Positions 23,989 through 39,429 of a stretch of 64,000 bases of DNA are shown here, piece by piece. A model generated the notes under the pieces. That model saw only the letters and a program-made list of their open reading frames with translations. It did no database searches and was not told where the DNA came from. The stretch covers positions 2,142,501 through 2,206,500 of the forward strand of contig WAEK01000007.1 of NCBI GenBank assembly GCA_011634665.1, in the 5' to 3' direction. The translations under genes and the position numbers were made by a program. The DNA comes from Mortierella sp. BCC40632 (lineage: Eukaryota > Mortierellomycota > Mortierellomycetes > Mortierellales > Mortierellaceae). Position 1 is the first letter of the stretch; each line of letters starts with the position of its first letter.

Positions 23989-24993
23989 AACAACAAGGGT
24001 AGCTGGAATGATGAGATTAGAGTTAATGCTCTCCTTTTTTTTTTCCTTGAAAAAAGAAAATATCTCTATCTCATCATTGCATATGAAGCAACAACACTAA
24101 AGAAAAAGTCTCACTTCTAACATTGTTCCGATTCTTCTCTCAATTGCCTGGAAACATCTCATCTCGGTAGCACGGAAACAGAGCCGCGTCCTCCGCCTGT
24201 GGGTCAGCAGATATTTTGGAAAAGTTTGGTTGCAGGATTGACAATGTGCAGCCACAGGACGTCTCGACACTTTTGGAGAACCATGGGTTCTGTTTCTTGT
24301 TTGCTCAGACCTACCACCCAGCCATGAAGAACACGAGTGTGCCCAGGAGAGAGATTGGTATTCCTTCGATTTTCAATTTAATGGGTCCTCTCAGTAACCC
24401 GGCCAAGCCTCGTCGTTTCGTCGTGGGTGTTCATTCCAAAAACTTGGGAGCGCTTATGATCGAAACACTGAGACTCATGGGCTTTGATGCTGGAATGGTT
24501 GTCTGTGGTGCCAATGGTCTGGATGAAATCAGTCCCGAAGGAATCACACACGTAAGTATTTGCTCTTTCCTATATCCTTTTGGTCAAGCCTAAAAACATA
24601 CGCTGAGTCACATTTTTCAATTGAGATGAAACTCATCATGATGACCAATTACTCTCTGTGAATGAACTGATATAGGTTTGGAATTTGGTTGATGGAAAAA
24701 TTGTCGAAAAAGAAATTTCGCCTGATCAGTTTGGGTTGCCTTCGCACCCCTTGACGGCCGTCAAGGGTGGAGGACCTGCAGAGAATGCCGCCATTTTGGA
24801 CGATCTTCTCAATAACAAGTTCAAGTCACCCGGACATCCAATCCTGGATTTTGTTCTCCTCAATGCCGCCGCGCTGTTGGTTGTTGCTGGCAAAACCGAT
24901 AGCTTTGAGAAGGCTGTTCAGCTCGCTAGAGAGAGTGTTGAGAGTGGAAAGGCGCGTGCTGTCCTTGATGGATTCCGTCGCGATATTCAATAA
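23517..24993 (+). CDS. TRP4: Anthranilate phosphoribosyltransferase
   Basis: Second step of tryptophan synthesis: anthranilate plus PRPP gives N-(5-phosphoribosyl)anthranilate and pyrophosphate; cytosolic. Three exons, 23517-23912, 24171-24551 and 24676-24993, all in phase, give 364 residues, normal for the family. The PRPP-binding motif [15 protein letters not shown] starts at residue 104. [18 protein letters not shown] spans the first exon junction. [26 protein letters not shown] and GLDEIS follow in the expected order. It is a stand-alone enzyme, not fused to other Trp activities. The first intron opens with CAA repeats and a 54-base A-run only about 20 bases after the splice donor, so splicing and sequence there deserve care. 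It is convergent with VMA6. Confidence 0.96.
23934..23987. repeat. Poly(A) run of 54 bases inside TRP4 intron 1
   Basis: Uninterrupted A homopolymer flanked by CAA triplets, starting about 20 bases after the splice donor. Length is likely uncertain in any assembly. Confidence 0.9.
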
Positions 24994-25587
24994 GAATCTT
25001 CTCTTTCTCCTTTCTCTTTAATTTTTTATTTTTTTCTACCATTGTTTTGTTTTATTTGAATGTGGTTGATGTTGGGCAGGATTCCTTGGTGGTTTTTATC
25101 TTGTAGCACCCTGGTCTGTAAATATATTTAAAAAAAAAAAAAATGAATTTCCGGTGACATGCCCTATCCTTGATGTGACAATACTATCACCCGGTAGAGT
25201 CCCCTAGCTTTTTCTTTGGCGCTGAACCTCAAATATTGGCCTAGTGGGGCTAATCCTAGATCGATAGAGGCAGGTATTTTATACAGTTTTGCGAAGTTTT
25301 GTGAGATAAGGACCCATGTTGGGCCTCTGGTGCCAAAATATGGGTTCAACAGGCGCCACACAAACTCCTTGTAAGATCTTTTATCGAAATCTTCGTACTA
25401 CTTGGTGTATCACTTCGGCACTAGCTCCATGTAAAAATCGAGTTCGGGTGAGATTAAGCCGCTCACTCCCAGATGAGAATGACTTAATCCAAAAGAATAG
25501 GATGGAGTAATATGCCATTATTGTTTGCGTTGCTACTCTCTTTTTGATATCTTATTCCTTTATTCAGTTTTTCGTTGTCTGTTTCTT
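24994..25587. other. 3' intergenic region between convergent TRP4 and VMA6
   Basis: AT-rich 3' UTR-like sequence with TATATTTA and a short A-run near 25130, then about 450 bases of mixed sequence. The minus-strand frame at 25164-25361 shows no family features. No gene is supported. Confidence 0.5.
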
Positions 25588-27351
25588 TTAAAAGATTGGG
25601 ATGTAGTTGTTGATCCTCTCCTTCTGACCTTGTCCAATACATTCCGAGATCCAGATAATGTTACGAATCTCTTGCTCCTTGAGCTTCAGGAACGAGTAAA
25701 AAATACCATAGTGGAATTGCTGTTGGAACGAACGCTTGTTAAGATGGACCTCGTATTCAAAGAATCGATCCTCAAGTGTCTTGGATCCTCCTGTTGAAGC
25801 ATTGCTGTCAAAGAACTGGCGATACTCCTAAAAAAAAAACATATGTTAGCAGGGTCTAACAAATACTGTCCCTCAGACCGCCAATAAGGAGTTATCAATC
25901 GATTATGCAGCGTATTTAGACTCTAGATTCTTTACCAACAAGACATCGCAGGTGGTCTTGACTTGGTCGACATCATCTGCCTTGGCAAGTTTGAGGTTAC
26001 CCTCGGGGTATAGTCGTCCAATGTTGGGAAAGAGCTTTGCACGGTCGTCCTTGGACAACTCCGTACCGAACGAGTTGATGGTAATGTTGAGAGATCGGCG
26101 ATCAGCCTCAAACTGAAGAAAAAAGAATAGCAGATGGTGTTAACAATCTCATATAGGCCGGTCTGTCACCTTGTTCCCTTTTGTCTACTCCTTCTCGCAG
26201 AGTCAACAAAAGTGTGCATGTGTTGTACCTGCAAGAGTTCGCCCATAATCTCTGCAGTGGGACCACCCAGAGCAAGAGAAAAGTGATAAAAGTCCTCCAA
26301 ATAAGCCTTGTACAGAGTGTTGCGGATAATCTCGATGTTCATCTCGTCAAGATCCTCGGCTGAGAGACAATCCTTGAAATAAGGAGCCAATGGTGTCTCA
26401 ACCAAAACTGTGTTGTAAAGCTCAGCCACGTTCGTGGCGACACACAGGGCGGGCATACTGTCAAAGACGCCCAAGGGGTGACACCTGTCCAGGAGCTCTC
26501 TCGTGTCGCGCTCGTGCAGTGTTCCTGTGATCAGGAGGATGACATTGTCGATCATATAGGCGTATCTAAGGGGGTAGTCGACAGACCATGAGAAAGGGAG
26601 GAGTCAGGGTTAACATTGAGACAAATGTGAGATGGGGGAAAAGAAGGCTGTCCTTGGATCCAATAACCTTGAAAACAAAAGGGCTGGCCGCTCCATTAGC
26701 AATAGGCAAACCCCAGTTGGAACACTTGCGCGCGCGCGCGCAAAAAAGAAAGACAAGAAAAAGAAACTCACGTCATATAGTCAAGGAATTGTTGCAGAGG
26801 AGCAACGGCGTGGGCGCGAATATAGTCAAACTCTTGGACCAACTTGGTGGTGCACTTTTGGGCAAGCATCGATGTCGACAAATGAGCCTCGTTCTGAAGA
26901 ATCTGGCTGTAATCTGATGCTTGCAACTGAAGCTTGACATCTGCAGCATAATGATTTTGGTTGTTGTGGCCAAGAATAGAGAGAAAGAGATTGAGAAGGC
27001 AAGGGACAAATTGAGAGAAAGAAAGAGAAGGTGAAAGAGAAAGAGAAGAGAAATGGTGTGTTTTGGATGAAATGGATCAGTAGAGCGATAAAAAAAAGAG
27101 ATGAGACTAAACAACCGCTGGTCCGACGGGCCAATATTCCTGACCCCATGGCAAGGAATGGCTTGATGTTGATTCGATTGATTGATGCAGTTTTTTTTTC
27201 ATTGAGATGGAAAAATAGAAAGACGAGTACCTTCAAGAGACTCGCATTGGGTCAGGTTGATGTATGCAGTGTTGGTGAGGATGCTGGAGCGGTAGCCACG
27301 GACGATGGCCTCCAGATATCCGTCGTCTGCATTGAAAAAGAGTGCCTCCAT
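25588..27351 (-). CDS. VMA6: V-type proton ATPase subunit d
   Basis: Subunit d of the V0 sector, the cup on the proteolipid ring that couples the central stalk to proton pumping at vacuole and endosome membranes. Five exons from the 5' end, 27231-27351, 26772-26940, 26229-26565, 25936-26112 and 25588-25827, join in phase to 347 residues, the family's normal length. Signature blocks: start [76 protein letters not shown], and the C-terminal [23 protein letters not shown] and YIPIF. The Cys/His-rich centre is as expected. It starts divergently from the M20 hydrolase, 550 bases away. Confidence 0.97.
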
Positions 27352-27901
27352 TGTCGTGTCGTTACAGCGTTCTGTTGTGTGGTCGGGGAGTGGAGTGAGA
27401 GAGTAAAGGGGGAGAGGAAGAGTGAACTGTCGACTGACTCTTCTCTGCGTGATATTGGGAGCAGTCACGAATCGGGTCAGTGGGGGGGCCTCAATGCAGA
27501 CAGACGTTGCTTGCATGTTGCATGTTCCGGAATGTAATTCAGGGCAGCTTCCAGACAATGAGAACAGCGTTGCATGTTTCTAGCCTTGCAATTGCCGATT
27601 GTCCTTAGTCGTTGGTGTGTTCATATCTGGGCGCCAGGGCAGAGCATTGAGGCAGCTGCTGGATTTTAAGTTCCCCGGCTCTACGCGGCGAGAGACCCTT
27701 CTTCCTTGCTGCAAAAGGAAGCAATGCAGCGGCCGATCGATCTGTTTCCCACACTAAATATTTTCTTGTCCTCGTCTTTATCCTATCGTCTCTCTCTTTC
27801 CTTTTCTTTATCTCTCTTCCACAAAGCACCACCACTCCTACTTAACAGTCTCGTCATTCAAGAATTCAGGGCCCAAAGAGAAACTGAGGATCCAACAAAT
27901 C
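27352..27901. promoter_or_regulatory. Divergent promoter region of VMA6 and the M20 hydrolase
   Basis: 550 bases between two start codons that face away from each other. A CT-rich tract at about 27770-27830 lies just upstream of the hydrolase ATG. No recognisable operator was found. Confidence 0.4.
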
Positions 27902-29341
27902 ATGCAGGACAATCCTTCCAAGCACGTCGTCGACGCGGTTGACGCGGCCTCGGCCGAACTTCGCAACATCTCGCTCAAGATCCATGACAAACCAGAGCTT
28001 GGCTTTAAAGAGGTCTTTGCCCACAAGACACTGACAGACTATCTACTCCAGAAGGGTTTCCAAGTCACCAAACATGCATGTGGTCTCGATACTGCCTTTA
28101 TTGCCGAATTTGTTCAGGACCAGGGTGAACCTGAGTCTTCACAGCAACCTTTGCCTTCTGTCGGCTTTTGCTCCGAGTTTGATGCCCTTCCTGGGATCGG
28201 ACATGGTTGCGGGCATAACCTGATTGCCATCTCTGGTCTGGCTGCAGTACTTGGTGTTAAAGCAGCGATGGAAAAGAGTCAAATTCGGGGAAGGGTCCGA
28301 CTGTTGGGCACTCCAGGAGAAGAGACATTAGGAGGCAAGATCCCAATGATTGAACGAGGGGCCCTTGACGGCTTGGATGCTTGCATGATGGTTCATCCAG
28401 GTCAGTGGGACATTCTGTACCGTCAACCCCTTGGAGTTGGTCGACTCGAAGTTGAATACCATGGCAAGGCGGCCCATGCCTCGACAAGCCCATGGGAAGG
28501 TAAGAGAAGATATATAAATATTTATATATTTATAAAACTCGCGACTGAATGCGACACTGAGTGTTTATGAAATGCATCATTTCATGAATTAGGCAAGAAT
28601 GCATTGGATGCCATGTGCATGGCCTACAATGCCATCGGTCTCCTCCGACAACAAACGCTCCCCTCAAACCGCATTCACTCAATTATCAAGAATGGTGGTC
28701 AGGCCCCAAACAGTGCGTATAAAACTATCCCCTTTTGTATGCATCGTTTCATCATGGTTGAAAGTCCTTCACCACTTACACCCTCTCCTTTTTTTATTAC
28801 CATTTGGCCCGGCCTAGTCATCCCTGAACTAGTGACAGCGACCATCATGTATCGTGCAAACAAACAGACGGAGCTCGTTCACCTTCACGATCAAATCGTC
28901 GAGATCCTCGAGTCAGCTGCCGTGACAACTGGTTGTACTGTCAAGATTGAGAAGGCTATGGAATATCTCCCACTTAACAATAACTCACTCTTGACGGACC
29001 GATTTGGTTCCTACATGACCTCGATGGGCGCTCACTTGCAGACCCGTGACCAGGATGAAGCCACCCCTGCTGGTTCTACTGACATGGGCAACATAACGGT
29101 GGCCGCTCCTGGTTGTCATCCTGTTTTCAATATTGCTAGTCTCGATAGTTCTCGCGAACCAGGTCTCTCCACACATTCGGCACTCTTTGCAGAGAGAGCT
29201 AGAACCGAGCTCGCTCACGAGACGGTTATTCGAGCTGCCAAGGCTTTAGCTCTGACAGGTCTTGATGTCCTCACCGATGCCGAGTACACCAAGAATGTCC
29301 GTGAAGAGTTCGAAGCGAGTAAGGGTACACCCGAAAAATAA
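27902..29341 (+). CDS. M20-family amidohydrolase / dipeptidase, PM20D2-like
   Basis: Zinc-dependent hydrolase of the M20 aminoacylase/carboxypeptidase type; it cleaves amide or dipeptide bonds of small substrates, probably in the cytosol because no signal peptide is visible. Three exons, 27902-28499, 28593-28712 and 28818-29341, are in phase and give 413 residues. Motifs in order: HDKPELGFKE, EFDALPGIGHGCGHN (metal-binding Cys/His region), GTPGEE with catalytic Glu, MVHPGQW, HGKAAHAS (dimerisation domain), and a late DMGNITVAAPGCHP with the last metal-binding region. The arrangement matches PM20D2, known in mammals as a beta-alanyl-lysine dipeptidase; the fungal substrate is unknown. Confidence 0.9.
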
Positions 29342-29686
29342 AACAGGCGAGTGCGGAGGAAATGTCAGCACACCCAGACTTTTTCAATATCATTTGTCTG
29401 ATTGACACAGATGGTGTACATACTGAAGGCGAGTTTTCAGATAAACGCATACTATCTTTTTTTTTTTTTTTTCTGTTCTTTATACATGTTTGAAGTAAAA
29501 AAAACGCAGAGTTGTAAAGGGTGACATAAGAGGGGGGAAGGCTATAGTACAAGGGAGAGGGGAGAAAAACAAGAATAAAGATATACCATACTGGTAGGCA
29601 CGCACAAAAAAAAAACGACAATAACAACAACGATTATAGAGTAATCTCTTCATCTCTCAGAATCTCAGGAAAGAATCCCAGAAATT
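29342..29686. other. Short 3' intergenic region between convergent hydrolase and SKN7
   Basis: 345 bases with a T-run near 29458-29472 and an A-run near 29605-29614. No gene is seen. Confidence 0.5.
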
Positions 29687-32600
29687 CTACTCGATTTCTT
29701 CAATTTTTGGTCGCTTCCTCCGTCCTCCGGCTTGAGCACCTGTGCTGTCAATAGGACTCATAGTCATCCCAAGTCCTCCGCTCATTCCATCATGGATAGA
29801 ACCAGGGCCCCGCTGCATCAGCCCAAACATGCCAACGTCTCCTCGGATGGACAATAGGGTGATACTGCCTTGAGGTTGGAGCATTGACTGCTGTTGAGCA
29901 TGCGCTTGAGCATGCTGGAGATGCTGTTGTTGCTGCGAGTGTTGTGAATGTACATGATGTTGAGTGAGCATAGGACCTTGGGACGGGTGATGGTGATGGT
30001 GATGCTGTTGCTGTTGCTGTTGTGGTTGCGGATGTTGCGAAGGGTGACCATGGTGCTGTGGATGGGCTTGTGGAACAAATGCTCCCGGGTTCTCGAGCCC
30101 GGTAGGGAACGGTGCCATCATGGCTCCGTTATTGGGAGGAGCCGAGTACAGCATCTCGTTGCTGGCTCCCATCATCGGCCCAAACGCTGCACTGGATGCA
30201 GGCATTGAGGTCGATATTGTTACATGGCTGATGCCATTGTTCACTCCACCAACACTACCCCCGGAACTAGGTGGGCTTGGCATGTTGCCATTCAACCCAG
30301 TAGATGAATGCATGTGTGAGTGGATCGCCTGTGGATGAGAGTTGGAAGGTGTTACAAGGTGTTGCTGTTGCTGTTGCTGTTGCTGGGACATGTTTGGCAC
30401 TGTGGCATTTACTTGTTGACTGTTGGAATGATCTGGTGAGAGTGATGAAGAGGTCGAACTTTCGTCATGGTTGATAGACTCCATTAAATTTCCATAGGTC
30501 ATAGATGACATGGCATTGAACCCGGACGATGCCCCGTTATCTGTCTCTCTCCCATCCATTGTATGCTTCATCCCTGCAGAGGCTGGGAGATGCTGCTGAC
30601 CAAATGACATGTCTCCAGATCCATCTCCCGTCGTCGATGTTGTCGGTTTTGAACCAGGGCCTGATGACGAATGATCATCCATACCTCCGTTCAAGGAGCC
30701 ATCCACACCGTTCAGGATGAGCATACCTCCAAGTCCAATTTGAAGTCCTAGCCCGAGACCATCTTGTTGGCCTACGAGACCTGTATTGTTGTTACTGTTA
30801 CCAGTCTTGCCAGCGTGGATGACATGGAGCCCGTCTCCTTGTCCCTGAAGACCTGCAAAGGTGAATCCACTCAAGACATTCGCATCAGAACCGTCGCCAT
30901 GACGATGTGGAAGCATTAGCCGGCTCTCTTGAGAGCTGCCTGGCGTCCCTGACACAGACGATGATCTATTGGGTGTGACCTCGAGAATATTGCCTCCTAG
31001 CTTCAGATATCGCAGAGGTGTTTGACAATGTTTCTCCAACATGTTCAAAAGACTGGCCCTGGAAAATGGCTTGGGGAGAATATCGTTCATTCCGTTGGCA
31101 AAATATGTCATAACATCGGTGGCGGTCGTATTTGAAGTCATACTGATGATAGGGGTCATGGCGTCGAACTGGCGAATTTGGGTTGTAGCAGACAATCCAT
31201 CCAATCTTGGCATCATAATATCCTACAAAACCAATAAGTTAAAAATTGAATTAATACAAGATGCGAAGGAAACTAAAGGCAGCTTAAAGAAAAAGGTAGT
31301 GTAGGCAGGCTCAAAGAGCTACATGAAATATCAAAACAAAGAATAGCCAGAGTCGACACTTACCATCAAAACAATGTCATACTTTTGAAGACTCATCTTT
31401 CCAACAGCAGCAATTCCATCTTCGGCAACATCAAAGGGGCACCCAAAGATCTGAAGGAGTCGAGCGCTGAGGCGTCGACAAGTATCATCGTCCTCCACCA
31501 AGAGGACCTTGGGTGGCATGGACCAGCTGGGTACCACAGCATTGGACGGCCTTGGGGTCGAGGCATTGTTGTCACTAGGTGCAGAATTGATATAGGCCTC
31601 AGATGGGCGCGAGCTCGATGATTGCGGAGGAAATGTTTGAAGCTGAGCATCCGGTTGTGGGTTGGGTTGGAACCGAGGAGGCTGCTGTGTTGGCTGAATC
31701 GTGGTAGGAAGAGGTTGCTTTTGATCCGCCGATCTTGGTGGTCTTGATATTTTGCCAGTGGACTTGCCCGATGGTGACATCAAGTCGTCCTCTTTCTTAA
31801 CCGTCAAGTGGCTCAACGAGAGAATAGGCGCCCCAAGGCTGGGGTCTTGGCACATGGGTGGGTGGTTGTAATAGCCTGTGGACGCAGAGGACGTTTTAGG
31901 CGTGAAGGAAGAGGCTGACGTGGGGAGCGGCATTGACGCTGTTGGTTGGAAGCCTGGGACATTATTCATGGCAGGAAGGGAGACAGGAAGAGTCGAGGAC
32001 GAGACAGACGACATGTTAGGCAAACTCGCTAATGCCTCGGGGGAGGTAGTAGCTGTGCCGTAAGGGCTATCGAGAGGGACGCTGGCGTGCGGTTGTTGGT
32101 TGCCATTTTGAAACAGTCGTGGGTTAGCTCCTCCATGACTTGCCGTCCGGACGCGAGAATTGGGGAATAATTTAGATTTGACTTTTTCTTTTGAAGGCAA
32201 AGTATTTGTCTGACCCTGAGGGGCCATGATCAGGTTGCCATCCTCTGTTGTGGCGAGAAAAAAAAAAAGAATAGTAAGAAAGTGTGTTAGTTGGAATTTC
32301 GCATAAGAGGAAACAGCAAGTAAGACCGAGTGAGTTTAGTCTTACCTCCACTCTGGTAACCAAGAACCTTCAAGAGATTCTGTATCAGCTGCTCCTGTGT
32401 GTTTACTCTGCTCTTGTACTGCGTTAGTTGCTCCTGCATCTCTAGTTGAGTCTTGAGCATCCGGTCCATTTGCACCTGATAGTCCTCCGGCAGCGAAGAG
32501 AGGTTGTCTGGAGATGCAGTAGATGCAGTTGCAATAGTCGTCTTTTTGTTGTTTGGGGTCTTGCGCTGATGGAAACAAGAGAAAGAGAAACAAAAGAATG

Positions 32601-33654
32601 AGTAAACAAGGAACAAAGGTATGGAGATTTGAGGCTATGAGTCTCATATACACACTGACCAAACAACAGCTCGGTCCTAATGGCAACCTTACCTTAATCT
32701 CTTCAAGCAGATCCCTCTTGTCGATCTGGAACTTGGGATGCTGAAACTCCCAGGCCTAGGCGAAAAAAAAAAAAAAAAAAAGTACATGATCACACAGTTA
32801 GTACAGAGTATTCACTCACAGAAACGGGGAGGAAAGAGGTGGCCGACGATTCGGTAGCCAGGGGATAACTGTTCGTTTCTAGACCTACTTGATCTCCATA
32901 AGGTCGCTCGGCATCCTCTGTGATCTTGATTTTGTGAAAGTCGTACTTGTTGAGCTGACGGACAAAGCTGGCAAAATTGTTGTGCTTGAAGTGTTTGGGT
33001 AGGATAGTCTTTGCAAACTCGTTGGGCTCCTTGACCACAAAGCTCTCTCCGTTTCTGCCCCACGACACGATCACTTCATGCTCTTTTTCCTCCAGCATCC
33101 TATTTATCCAGACAAAAGCGTTGGAGTAAGCGGGTAGGGAGGTAAGTATGGTGCCTCTTTATCATGTCAGCAACTGCAGCTTTGAGCAAAGTGGAGCAGA
33201 CACAGGCAGGAGAGACGGCATGACAGGCATATCAGAGCGCCTGTTGAAGTAGAGCTCCGTCCAAAAGGACCGGGGCGAGGAGGCTGAGGACGAGCCATGT
33301 TCAACCCGAAAAACCAAAAGCCCATTGCCCAGTATAGCGGCCATTTCGCATTGACACTTTTACGCCTTGGTCAATATCGACAGCCTCTCCTCCGACGACC
33401 GCCGACGACCGCCGACAACGGCAATGGGCAGCGCCATTTCCTGCTTTCTGCAGAGACATGTCTCGCATACCGGAGGTGAGGTGGAGTGAGAGAGGAGATC
33501 CAACTTACCGATAGAGCTTCTTGACGAAATCGGGAATACCATTGCCAGAGGCTGCGGCAGAAGCTGGGTCCATGGTCATATCCTGGGCGGCGTCGAGTGA
33601 GCTATCGTGGTCAGCAGGGGACCCACTGGGGTCCTGTAGACTCTGGGCGACCAT
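29687..33654 (-). CDS. SKN7: SKN7/PRR1-type response regulator transcription factor (full length)
   Basis: Nuclear factor joining an HSF-type DNA-binding domain to a two-component receiver; in fungi it takes phosphate from an HPt protein and controls oxidative, osmotic and wall-stress genes. Six exons from the 5' end, 33509-33654, 32889-33099, 32693-32755, 32346-32565, 31364-32244 and 29687-31222, are all in phase and give 1,018 residues. HSF domain is about 42-140 ([45 protein letters not shown]); coiled coil about 170-213; receiver about 459-575 with acidic E464/D465/D466, phospho-acceptor D508, T536 and K558 of LPKPFS. An intron falls exactly before the D508 codon. The tail of about 400 residues is rich in Gln, His and Ser, making the protein longer than most SKN7s. 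The ATG at 33654 is the first in frame; the frame stays open upstream to 33744 without an ATG, so an extra 5' exon is possible. Confidence 0.93.
33100..33475. repeat. Intron-1 block of SKN7, near-identical copy at 49772-50147
   Basis: Almost all of SKN7 intron 1 is repeated about 16.7 kb away in the short SKN7 copy, with only a handful of base differences by eye. The adjacent 211-base coding exon differs at about one base in ten. This noncoding block is therefore better conserved than the exon beside it. Confidence 0.85.
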
Positions 33655-33937
33655 GATGGCACGCTTCTTTGGCCGTTTCTTGGCGTCGAGAGAACTCAGG
33701 ATGGGCAACGGATCCTCTGGGACGGGGATAGCTTGAAAGAGCAAATAAGAGCAAGATGAGAAGGGATGTGGCGACTACAAAGGGGGCGGGGCCTAACGTG
33801 GAGTCTGCCGTTGCCGAAGAGGGGTTGAGGAGCAGCTACGCTGACAGGGATGCAAAAAAGAAGGTTGTATGAACCATTAATAATGCGACGCAAGAGCCGC
33901 GCGTTGGCGGGTGGACAGAGAGAGAGAGGGAGAAGGG

Positions 33938-33997
<60 letters not shown>

Positions 33998-34960
33998 AAG
34001 AGAGTAGGCGAGCAGGAGACGATGCGCCCTTTGGAGGCTGTGTGAGCCACGGGCGAGCAACCGTGGCCCCAAAGGGAAGACGGGGGACGGGAGCCCTGTT
34101 CTCGTCCCATTGAGAAATAGAGAGAGAGGGGAGAGGAGAGGCATTTCATACGTCGTACACACGTCGCAGTCTCGCAAGGGGAGCCATGTATAAAAAGGCC
34201 CAGCAGGACGGGACGGGAGACACACCTGCCGCGGGACTGATCTCGCGGTCATCGACTGCATCGGGGGCACCGTCTGAAAGAGAGAGAGAAAGAAAGAGAG
34301 AAGAAGAAGAAAAAAAAAGGGGGCCCGGGCAAGGGCGCTCTCCCAGGGGAGAGAGAGTGGGCAGGGGCAGACAGGAGAGCACCGACCCGGTCTGTCGGAC
34401 CATCGAGGCTGATCAGACATGAGAGTCTGCTTCAGAATGAGAATGGGAAGGGTAGATCCAGGCAGAACAAGGGCAGCTGTCTTTACTGCTGCGACATTGT
34501 GTGTGTGGGAGAAGAGAGCTGAGTGGAAGCGAACCTAGTCAAGCGAGCGTGCACCGGCCGAGGTTTGCAGGCAGAGAGAGTGTGTGTGAAAGAGCGAGAG
34601 AACACGGGAGCGATCAGAATCAGCAGGGGCGGATGAGAGAAGGAAGTAGATGAGGTGGATGAGATGGATGTGAGACGATGTGTTGGGCAAGGTATGGAAA
34701 GTAGCGGATCAATGCAGATGCGGAGCTGAGGTGGGGTTGAAGTGAAAGAGAGAAAGTGAAAGAAAAAGAGAAAGTAAGTGAGAGAGTGAGAGAGTGAGAG
34801 AGTGAGAGTGAGAGAGTAAGAGTGAGAGAGTAAGAGTGAGAGAGAGTGAGAGCAAGAGTGAGGAAAGTGAGAGTGAGAATGGGAGTTGGAGATAGGGTGA
34901 AAGAGGAGCAGTGGGAGAGAGTGAGTACGGCCAGGGTGCAGCCATGCCAACGCCGCTGGT
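33655..34960. promoter_or_regulatory. Upstream region of SKN7, purine microsatellite-rich
   Basis: On the SKN7 strand this is pyrimidine-rich leader and promoter DNA. It includes (GA) near 33945-33995 and irregular GAGAGT arrays at about 34740-34925. Parts of 33730-33950 reappear at about 50270-50490 in the duplicate. No coding sequence beyond the SKN7 frame is supported. Confidence 0.5.
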
Positions 34961-38150
<3,190 letters not shown>

Positions 38151-38422
38151 TCTAAGCTGCATCTTGTCCCTGTGACCCATGCTTTTGCACTCTGTGTCTA
38201 CTTTTTGCCCATCCGCGACTCGAAGCACTCCGCGGAATACATTTTCACACTCCTCACTCGAGCCCACAGTATGGTTGACACCCTTCCTCTACACATTCTT
38301 CACCCTTTCAGAGCTCGGTCCTCTTGTCATTAGGTTTGCACTCTTGTCAGACTTAGATTGCCACGTTCTTGGAGGTGTGGCGCTCTGTTTTTCTTTTTTG
38401 TTGAAGGTTTCTCTCTGTGTTT

Positions 38423-38426
<4 letters not shown>

Positions 38427-38510
<84 letters not shown>
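38427..38510. repeat. (CT)42 microsatellite
   Basis: Perfect CT run within repeat X copy 1. Confidence 0.95.
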
Positions 38511-38512
<2 letters not shown>

Positions 38513-38626
38513 TCATCTGAAAATTTTGGCCTCTACAACTACCACCACCACCACCACCACCACCACCACAGTGGGAGCGAGTGGAAAGCCAATATGGTTT
38601 TGTGAGCAGTCTGGGGAGGATTGATC

Positions 38627-38659
<33 letters not shown>

Positions 38660-38714
38660 TGTTGTTGTTGTTGTTTTATTGCTGTTGTTGTTGCTGTAGC
38701 TGTTGGATGATTTA

Positions 38715-38808
38715 CACTGTTTGCACTGTTTGCACTGTTTGCACACTGTTTGCACTGTTTGCACTGTTTGCACTGTTTGCACTGTTTGCACTGTTTGCAC
38801 TGTTTGTA
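38715..38808. repeat. 9-bp tandem array, unit CTGTTTGCA
   Basis: About ten units, nearly perfect, with one short interruption. The homologous position in repeat X copy 3 (near 53268-53280) has a single unit, so the array grew after the copies separated. Its complement gives a spurious Gln-Cys-Lys repeat. Confidence 0.9.
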
Positions 38809-39158
38809 CCAAAAAAAAAAACCAAGGCTGACATTTGTTGGGATGCTCAGCAGTCTGAATTGAGCAACCGTGCAAGATGATGCAAGGTATTGCAGAGAGC
38901 GCCCACACGTACTCTTTTGTGGTGAAATGGATAAGGGGTAAACTATGAAAGAAAGATGCGAGCCATGAGGAACACGCACACGTCTGCATACATGCAATGC
39001 AAGGCGCTCGAACAGTAGAAGGTCCGAGGAGAGAGAAAGAGTCATTATGTCTGTTCATGGGGCAGTTTCTTTCTTTCTTTCAGATTTTTTTTTTTTTTTG
39101 GTCCCGCCCTATCCTTACTCCATTACCTGCCGGCTTCTAACTAAATCTTTCACATACA

Positions 39159-39160
<2 letters not shown>

Positions 39161-39242
<82 letters not shown>
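39161..39242. repeat. (CT)41 microsatellite
   Basis: Perfect CT run in spacer 1, about 650 bases downstream of the other long CT run. Confidence 0.95.
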
Positions 39243-39247
<5 letters not shown>

Positions 39248-39429
39248 TTCCTTCTTTTTCTTCGCCTCCACAAAGGGAGCTGCTTTTAGACTTTTTTTTA
39301 CCGCCAAAAAAAAAAAAATAATAATAAAATAAAATGAAAAAGAAAAAAGAAAAGTAAAGTAAAAGAAAAAGGTCAAAGGCTCTATACACGTACAAGGCGC
39401 GTAATTGCGCTAATCCGAACCAGAGGTAC

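Noticed and set aside
28257..28493. Opposite-strand frames inside real genes (for example within the M20 hydrolase, SKN7 and the HAMP arrays)
   Set aside because: They are shadows of the true coding strand and have no independent evidence.
38715..38808. CRISPR-like array
   Set aside because: Units are 9 bp and contiguous, with no spacers; it is a simple tandem repeat in a eukaryotic genome.
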